Below the pieces are notes generated by a model that saw only the letters and a program-made list of their open reading frames with translations, did no database searches and was not told the DNA's origin. From a bacterium (GTDB taxonomy: Bacteria > SZUA-79 > Acidulodesulfobacterales > Acidulodesulfobacteraceae): a stretch of DNA of 59,476 nucleotides. A program made the position numbers and the translations under genes. Below are positions 54,006-59,476 of this stretch, piece after piece. The first letter of the stretch is position 1. Every line of letters begins with the position of its first letter. The stretch is taken from positions 1 through 59,476 of the forward strand of contig JAJZJW010000013.1 of NCBI GenBank assembly GCA_021809845.1, given 5' to 3'.

Positions 54006-55130
54006 ATGGATATTAAATTTAAGCTTATTTTAAATAATATAAATTATTCAATAATTCTTTTTAATGAAGAATTAACAGTCGAATTTTTAAATATTGCCGC
54101 TCAGGAACTCACCGGATATTCGGATTATTTCTCCTATTCCAATCGTCTAAACGCGAACCAATTTTTTCGTAATAATAAGTATATAATAGCTAAAATAAAC
54201 GAAGTTATTAAGACAGGGGAAGGTTTCATTGATTTTGATTTTGAATTTTATAATAGTAACAGACAAAATAATAAGAGGTCGCTAATAGTTGAGATAGCAA
54301 AAATTAACGACGGCAATAAATATTATATACTTATATCCATGAAAGATATAACAAGATTTAAAGAAATGGATAATATTATTAAAAATGAAGAAAAATTGCA
54401 AAATTTCTCAAGATTTATAGCCGAAATTTCTCATGAAATTAGAAATCCGCTTGGCGGAGTAAAGGCTTCCGCCTCATATTTGAAGAAAAGAATTATTGAA
54501 GAACGCGATTTTCTTCCTGAAAGTTTAAAAGAATTATCGCAGTTTACGGAAATAATTGTTAAAGAAATAAATAGAATTAATATTTTAATAGAAAATTTAC
54601 TGTCATTATCTAAAAGTCATAAAATAAATGCCGAAATGGTTAATGTAAATAAAATCATAAATGAAATTATTGAAATAGAGACCGCTATTAATTCGGAAAA
54701 GAATATAAAATTTATTAAAGAATTTGACCCAAGTTTGCCGGAAATATTTGCTTCTGAGGGTGCTTTAAAACAGGTTTTTTTGAATATAATAAAAAATGCT
54801 ATTGTAGCCATCCAGAATAAAAACAAAGGATTTATTAGAATCACAACAAGAATTGATGCTGAAAGAAATATTCCAAAATTTATAAAAATTATCTTTTCCG
54901 ATAATGGAGTAGGTGTTAGCAAAAAAGATTTTAATAAATTATTTGAACCGTTTTTTACTACTAAAGAAAAAGGTACCGGATTAGGACTCGCAATCTCGCA
55001 GAAAATTATTTTTGAACATAACGGTTTTATAGATATCAAATCAGTAAAAAATAGAGGTACTGATGTAATTGTTTATTTGCCCGAGGGAAAAAATAAAAAA
55101 AATGTACATTCTGCTATAACTCATACATAA
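54006..55130 (+). CDS. Soluble PAS histidine kinase, NtrB-like
   Basis: The 374-aa cytosolic kinase has an N-terminal PAS domain (about residues 5-115, 'YSIILFNEELTVEFLNIAAQ'), HisKA with phospho-His143 ('EISHEIRNPLGGVKASASYL') and HATPase ('IIKNAIVAIQ', 'FSDNGVGVSKKDFNKLFEPF', 'GTGLGLAISQKI'). The absence of membrane segments, the HEIRNPLGG block and the location after glnK-amtB resemble NtrB (GlnL), which is controlled by PII. No NtrC follows; the nearest regulator is NtrX. Its last 17 bp overlap the convergent DUF1015 gene. Confidence 0.85.
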   Translation: MDIKFKLILNNINYSIILFNEELTVEFLNIAAQELTGYSDYFSYSNRLNANQFFRNNKYIIAKINEVIKTGEGFIDFDFEFYNSNRQNNKRSLIVEIAKINDGNKYYILISMKDITRFKEMDNIIKNEEKLQNFSRFIAEISHEIRNPLGGVKASASYLKKRIIEERDFLPESLKELSQFTEIIVKEINRINILIENLLSLSKSHKINAEMVNVNKIINEIIEIETAINSEKNIKFIKEFDPSLPEIFASEGALKQVFLNIIKNAIVAIQNKNKGFIRITTRIDAERNIPKFIKIIFSDNGVGVSKKDFNKLFEPFFTTKEKGTGLGLAISQKIIFEHNGFIDIKSVKNRGTDVIVYLPEGKNKKNVHSAITHT

Positions 55131-56433
55131 TATTTATTGTTAAACCCGATATTATTTTTGGATAAAAAAAGGTAGATTTTTGGGGCATTCTTAAATTAAG
55201 CGAAGCTATCCTCGTTACGTCTTCAATTTTTGTCGGATTCATTAAGAAAACGGCTTCTATTTTTTCTTCTTTATTATTATTGCAGGTATTATTTTTACCG
55301 GATATGCTGTTTATTGCATTCAAAGCATCTTTTTCATACATGATAAACCGCTGATTATCAATATCTGACTCTTCCATATGCAGAATGTTTTTAAAAATAT
55401 AGTTCTGCAATATCGAAACGTCTAACTGTTCCAACGGATTATCGAGAGTACTCCTGTTCGTTTCTTTTAAAGAGATTACAAGACATTTTCCGGATTTATG
55501 AATAAATCCGAATGAAGACTCATCGATATTTTTGTTGAGAATTTTTATGATATTTTTATAGTCTGTCTGAATAATGATAAAATTTTTTTCAACTTCATTT
55601 ATAAAGTTTTCAAGGTTTATTGTTTTATTAATGATACATCTGTGCGTAGGCAAAATAACCATTCCGGCTTGATTAATAGGAGCAAAATACATCATGCAAT
55701 AGTTTGCATTAATTTTATTATTATAGGCAGATTCGATATAGTTTTTAAAATTTAAACATGTTTCGAATCTGTGATGACCGTCTGCGATATATATGCTTTT
55801 ATCTTCCATTTTAATTCTTATAAAATCAATCAAATTTTTATCAGTTATTCTGTATAATTTATGTGTTTCATTTTTATTGTCAACAAATTCGGTAATTTTG
55901 CCCGCTTTGCGATTTTCTATAGAATCGGTTATAAAATTTATTATGGATTTGTCCTCGTCTTCAAATATAGAAAATATTGAACTCAAATTTGCTTTTGTAG
56001 CCTCCATCAGTTTAAGTCTGTCTTTTTTGGGTTTAGCAAGAGTTTTTTCGTGACCGAAAATCTGTGAATTTTCTTTTTGCGAAGGTAACTTAAATAATGA
56101 AATAAAACCGAATCGTTCATATTGTTTACCTTCGGATGTGAAACTTTGCAAATATAAATATATTGCCTCTTCAGGTTCGGCGATTAGAATATTGTCTTTA
56201 ATCCACTTATTTAACAGGTGAGCGGCGCGTATATATTTATTGTTAGCAGGCGAATCATCATTATTTTCTTTACCGAGAATAAGTCTTATAATATTGTATT
56301 CCGATTTTTTGTACAGTTCATCCTGAAGTTCTTTGCTTATAACGTCATAAGGCGGAGCAGTAACATCATCAAACTTAATTTTGTCGGTATTATAAATATA
56401 CGGCTTAAAAGGAGCTATTATAGTTTTTTGCAT
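55114..56433 (-). CDS. DUF1015 family protein
   Basis: The 439-aa protein matches the conserved DUF1015 family: N-terminal 'IIAPFKPYIYNTDKIKFDDV' and 'APPYDVISKELQDELYKKS', then 'NIIRLILGK', and the characteristic 'IYIADGHHRFETCLNFKNYI'. The family includes the SerK-like ParB/Srx-superfamily fold and may have kinase-like activity, but its role in most bacteria is unknown. It is the third gene of the resB-ccsA minus-strand group (44 bp after ccsA). It overlaps the convergent kinase by 17 bp. Confidence 0.88.
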   Translation of the reverse strand: MQKTIIAPFKPYIYNTDKIKFDDVTAPPYDVISKELQDELYKKSEYNIIRLILGKENNDDSPANNKYIRAAHLLNKWIKDNILIAEPEEAIYLYLQSFTSEGKQYERFGFISLFKLPSQKENSQIFGHEKTLAKPKKDRLKLMEATKANLSSIFSIFEDEDKSIINFITDSIENRKAGKITEFVDNKNETHKLYRITDKNLIDFIRIKMEDKSIYIADGHHRFETCLNFKNYIESAYNNKINANYCMMYFAPINQAGMVILPTHRCIINKTINLENFINEVEKNFIIIQTDYKNIIKILNKNIDESSFGFIHKSGKCLVISLKETNRSTLDNPLEQLDVSILQNYIFKNILHMEESDIDNQRFIMYEKDALNAINSISGKNNTCNNNKEEKIEAVFLMNPTKIEDVTRIASLNLRMPQKSTFFYPKIISGLTINIMYEL

Positions 56434-56477
56434 AGTATATAATTATAATCTTATAATCTATTATTTTTTTAATCAGG

Positions 56478-57464
56478 TTACAATATCGGAGCAGCACCGG
56501 GAGAAATATATGAGTGCAATCCGGGAATAAGTAAATCAACCCCAAGGTATGTGCATATTACAACAATAAAGCCTATAACGGCAATCCATGCCATTTTCTT
56601 TTCATTCCAGCCTTTGGTGAGCCTTGCATGGATAAATACAGCATATGTAATCCACGTAATTAACGACCAAGTTTCTTTAGGGTCCCAGCTCCAGTAACCT
56701 CCCCAGGCATTATCTGCCCATGCAGCACCGATGACTATTCCTATTGAAAGAAACAAAAATCCAAAAACCACAACCTTGTAAATAGCCTCATCTAAAATAT
56801 CGATAGACGGACTGAGCAATATAAATTGCTTATAAAGCAATGTAAAAGGATAAAATATAATTAAGGCAATTTTTTTTACAGCATTAAGATTGTTCTTTTT
56901 GTCGTCGGTTTTTTTATTTTTATTTTGTTTTATAACGTTAAGCTGATTATACTTGAGCAGAAATAAAATGCCTATACCAAATGCTGCTGCAAATGCTCCG
57001 TATGCCAAAAATAGCGAAATTATGTGATAAAGTAGCCAATAGCTTTTTAGCGCGGGTATTATGTATGGTTCTATAGCACTGGTAGATAACGGATAAAATG
57101 TTGCGAATCCGAGAGCGCATATAGATATAAATGTCATAATAAATCCGAGTGAGTTGAAATTGTAAAATAATTTTAATAAAATAAAACCGAATAAAATAAC
57201 ATAGGCGAAAAAAACTAAAGAATCGTACAGGTCTATAAGCGGCGGTATGTAAATTCCTATTTGGTACGAGTACCGCCATCTTATAATAAAGGCAAAGGTC
57301 TGCAAGGCGAATGCGGCTGCCACTACTATAAAAGAAGCTGTGGAAACTAATTTATTTGCCGTGAAAATATATATAAAATATCCTATAAAGCTTACAATGA
57401 GCATAATTAAGGATATAGTAAAATAAAAAGAGCCGTCTAAAATTGATGCGTTCATATGAATCAT
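56478..57464 (-). CDS. ccsA: Cytochrome c biogenesis protein CcsA/ResC (system II)
   Basis: The 328-aa polytopic inner-membrane protein has about eight helices and the heme-handling tryptophan-rich WWD motif 'WGGYWSWDPKETWSLITW', with flanking histidines ('LLYHIISLFLAYGAF', 'VFIHARLTKGW'). With ResB it exports heme and ligates it to apocytochromes c. The start at 57464 is preceded by GAGGAC; Met4 (57455) is an alternative. It is downstream of resB by 216 bp on the same strand. Confidence 0.93.
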   Translation of the reverse strand: MIHMNASILDGSFYFTISLIMLIVSFIGYFIYIFTANKLVSTASFIVVAAAFALQTFAFIIRWRYSYQIGIYIPPLIDLYDSLVFFAYVILFGFILLKLFYNFNSLGFIMTFISICALGFATFYPLSTSAIEPYIIPALKSYWLLYHIISLFLAYGAFAAAFGIGILFLLKYNQLNVIKQNKNKKTDDKKNNLNAVKKIALIIFYPFTLLYKQFILLSPSIDILDEAIYKVVVFGFLFLSIGIVIGAAWADNAWGGYWSWDPKETWSLITWITYAVFIHARLTKGWNEKKMAWIAVIGFIVVICTYLGVDLLIPGLHSYISPGAAPIL

Positions 57465-57680
57465 ATTTATCTGTCCTCAGAGTATTCCGTTATTTTAAAT
57501 ATGTATTTCTTAATTCATTAAGTATGTTATATAAAAATTATCTGGAGAAAACATTGAACTTTTTGACCGATATTTTCTATTTTCAAGGTATTTAACCGTT
57601 CCCATTTTTTATATTTGTTTTTTTAAATATTTCCGTAAGACCTAATGATTTAGAAAGTTAAATTAAAACAGCCAATATCT

Positions 57681-59099
57681 TTATATCTGTTTTTTAAAAA
57701 TTTCTGTAAGCCTGTCTATCATGGAATAAAATGATGCAAATTTCTTATTGGGTACGGATAGGAGTTCTATTTTATTTGTTTTTTCTTTTTCTTCGGAAGG
57801 AATAACTCTTATCCATAATGATTTTTGATTAAAGAAAAATGAAAAGAATAGAGCAAAAATTAAGATTGCCGAGCCAATCCACACGATATAGGTATCCACA
57901 TTTTTTGTGATTTCCACGCCGCTATAATAGTATGTTTTTATTCCGGCAAAAACAAAAGCTATATTATTGTTATATTTTGCAAAAAATAAAGGCATATTTC
58001 CTTTTTTTGTTCTATATGGCAATTCTTGAAAAACGATAGGTCTGGTAACTGTTTTATTATTTTTAATTATCGATATGTAGAAAGGGATCTGGTTTTTTGC
58101 AGGATTTTTAAAGAAATTAAAAGAAAATTTTATATTGCTTATTTTTGAATTATATAATTTTCCGGGTACCGCGTATATTAGTCTTTTATTATTTTTATTT
58201 TTGTTTTTTAAATTAAGCACTAATATTTGTGCGGCGTTAGGTTTATAATGACCATAGCTTGCCTGGTAAATGGTTATTCCGTCATATGTGAGCGGATGAT
58301 TAACCCTTATTGATTTAGTCAAAATAGCTATATGTTTTTTTATAATTGTCAGCGTGCTGATATAAGCCTTTGGCATTCCGTTTTTATAATATTTTGTTGC
58401 ATAGTTGTCCAATTTTATTTTGAAAGGCAGCAGGACTGGATTATTATTTTTTAATAAATAAGAATGTTGAACGGTTTGACCTACTTTGATATTTGTATAT
58501 GATCTATATCCAAGGGCTACGCCGAGAAAGACCCCCGTAAGGACTACTATTACGCCGAAATGGGCAATATTAGGCGATATTCTGAATATAGAATTTTTAG
58601 AAAAAAATAAAAAATTTCCTGAACTGTTTTTGTTATGAACAGCGTTTTTGCCTGCATTCCCGTCTAAATTTTTTAATACAGGTTTCCCAAATTTTTTAGC
58701 GAATGTTTTTTCGGCAATATTTAATATTTCAGAAGGACTTTTTGATGATTGTATTGTTGTATATTTAGCTTTATAGCTATTTTTCTTCAAAGCATTATCG
58801 AAAGAAGTATACGGCTCTATAATATTTTTAATAACTTTAGGAAGTTTATTTGCCGAAGCGGTTATCATTGTTAAAATAAGCAGTACGGCAAGACCAATAA
58901 AATACCAGGAGCTGTAAATATTTAAAAATCCCAGCCAGTAGAGAATGTGAAAAACGGTATCACCGTAAATTATTTTATATTGTGCTAGAGTATCGCCCTG
59001 GTCTATTACTGTTCCGATGATTGAAATTGCGGCTATAAGTATAAATAAAATTATTGCTAATTTTATCGAAGAAAAGAATTTATTTAATTTTGATAGCAT
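57681..59099 (-). CDS. resB: Cytochrome c biogenesis protein ResB (system II)
   Basis: The 472-aa inner-membrane protein has N-terminal helices 'SIKLAIILFILIAAISIIGT' and 'SSWYFIGLAVLLILTMITAS', a third near residue 180 ('IAHFGVIVVLTGVFLGVALG'), a large periplasmic domain and a C-terminal helix ('YIVWIGSAILIFALFFSFFF'). It partners CcsA. Three Cys-rich thiol proteins usual in system II (ResA, CcdA) are not in the window. No Shine-Dalgarno is evident before the ATG. The presence of this pair implies c-type cytochromes and an anaerobic or microaerobic respiratory chain. Confidence 0.92.
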   Translation of the reverse strand: MLSKLNKFFSSIKLAIILFILIAAISIIGTVIDQGDTLAQYKIIYGDTVFHILYWLGFLNIYSSWYFIGLAVLLILTMITASANKLPKVIKNIIEPYTSFDNALKKNSYKAKYTTIQSSKSPSEILNIAEKTFAKKFGKPVLKNLDGNAGKNAVHNKNSSGNFLFFSKNSIFRISPNIAHFGVIVVLTGVFLGVALGYRSYTNIKVGQTVQHSYLLKNNNPVLLPFKIKLDNYATKYYKNGMPKAYISTLTIIKKHIAILTKSIRVNHPLTYDGITIYQASYGHYKPNAAQILVLNLKNKNKNNKRLIYAVPGKLYNSKISNIKFSFNFFKNPAKNQIPFYISIIKNNKTVTRPIVFQELPYRTKKGNMPLFFAKYNNNIAFVFAGIKTYYYSGVEITKNVDTYIVWIGSAILIFALFFSFFFNQKSLWIRVIPSEEKEKTNKIELLSVPNKKFASFYSMIDRLTEIFKKQI

Positions 59100-59447
59100 A
59101 GAGTTTTGTGTTTCGATTGTGTCGAAAAAGTTAATTGAAAATTAAGTTTATTTATTTTGTTTTTTAGAATTATTAGAATTATTAAGTTTGTAATTATAAG
59201 TGCATCGTGAGCATTATTTATTTTTTTAATTATTTATTATTTATTGCTTTTAATTATAAAATTATTCTTTTATTTTTGACTTTCATAAATTATATTGCTT
59301 TTAATTTAGATTGTAAAGCGAAATTGTAAATTTTGTCTTTAAATAAAACACTTTAATTCTTCCATAGAGGTATAAAAAAACCTCCCGATGTGTTATAATT
59401 GTTGTGTTCAAAGACAATAAAAATAACCACCAAGGAGGTTAACTAAT
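59100..59447 (+). promoter_or_regulatory. Leader of the final gene: possible promoter and SD-complementary element
   Basis: The gap upstream of the last gene is AT-rich. TATAAT at 59394-59399 could be a -10 element (the -35 position is weak). GAGGT and ACCTC (59367-59384) can form a 5-bp hairpin, and AACCTCC (59379-59385) is fully complementary to GGAGGTT at the downstream Shine-Dalgarno (59434-59440). That would matter only if transcription starts upstream of 59379. Confidence 0.35.
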
Positions 59448-59476
59448 ATGAAAGATTATATCATAAAAAAAGGCGA
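59448..59476 (+). CDS. Start of an unidentified gene (3' part outside window)
   Basis: ATG 59448 opens the frame 'MKDYIIKKG', truncated by the window end, with AAGGAGG 8 nt upstream. Nine codons are not enough to identify the product. The very strong ribosome binding site suggests high translation. Confidence 0.6.

Overview
The window is about 59.5 kb of strongly AT-rich bacterial chromosome. It is dense with housekeeping genes and holds no complete mobile element, prophage, CRISPR array or tRNA/rRNA that I could recognise. The gene set points to a Gram-negative bacterium of deltaproteobacterial grade. It has LPS transport and KDO synthesis genes, sigma-54 with NtrY/NtrX-type regulators, system II cytochrome c maturation (ResB/CcsA), a menaquinone-length polyprenyl synthase next to a geranylgeranyl-reductase-like flavoprotein, and XerC-HslV-HslU. 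An acidophilic sulfate-reducer-like lineage would fit the base composition and gene order, but the sequence does not prove it.

Layout. 1-6.8 kb: the tail of an RCK-type K+ channel, a secreted seven-bladed NHL propeller overlapping a CLC-type chloride protein with CBS domains, a zinc alcohol dehydrogenase, a UspA protein and an undecaprenyl-diphosphatase. A relic resembling the right end of an IS200/IS605 element lies just after the last of these. 7-10.4 kb: xerC-hslV-hslU. 10.5-16.5 kb: argB-argD-argF-argG-argH. 16.7-18.5 kb: a small lipoprotein and a membrane-anchored NHL protein. 18.7-23.3 kb: the GGR-like reductase, a RpiB-fold protein without catalytic residues, radA and a polyprenyl diphosphate synthase. 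23.4-28.2 kb: lysA-dapA-dapB-pyrG. 28.3-36.4 kb: kdsA-kdsD-kdsC-lptC-lptA-lptB-rpoN-hpf-rapZ, the conserved envelope/sigma-54 superoperon but without ptsN. 36.8-39.4 kb: metK and ahcY (methyl cycle), closed by a strong terminator. 39.5-41.7 kb, minus strand: lptF-lptG. 41.9-46.3 kb: a pseudo-receiver protein, nadC, birA and coaX. 46.3-47.1 kb, minus: a PhnP-like metallo-beta-lactamase-fold hydrolase. 47.4-55.1 kb: a nitrogen-regulation island (ntrY, ntrX, glnK, amtB and an NtrB-like kinase) with a well-matched sigma-54 promoter ahead of glnK. 55.1-59.1 kb, minus: resB, ccsA and a DUF1015 gene. The window ends in the first codons of a gene with a strong Shine-Dalgarno.

How the genes work together. 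KdsA/D/C make KDO for lipid A-core, and LptB, LptF, LptG, LptC and LptA together cover the inner-membrane and periplasmic parts of the LPS transporter. The arg and lys/dap blocks feed amino-acid and peptidoglycan synthesis. MetK and AhcY run the SAM cycle. RpoN, NtrX and the glnK sigma-54 promoter form a plausible local nitrogen circuit.

The most unusual signals are not new gene cassettes. (1) Short tandem duplications span the stop codons of radA, coaX and glnK. (2) Asn/Asp-rich inserts sit inside otherwise conserved enzymes and regulators (XerC, CoaX, NtrX). (3) A solo omega-RNA/IS605-end-like relic and a RAYT-like repeat cluster occur with no transposase in the window. (4) A catalytically degenerate RpiB-like protein sits behind a perfect 16-bp hairpin. 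(5) A pseudo-receiver protein lacks the phospho-acceptor Asp. I did not find a clearly novel multi-gene system here.
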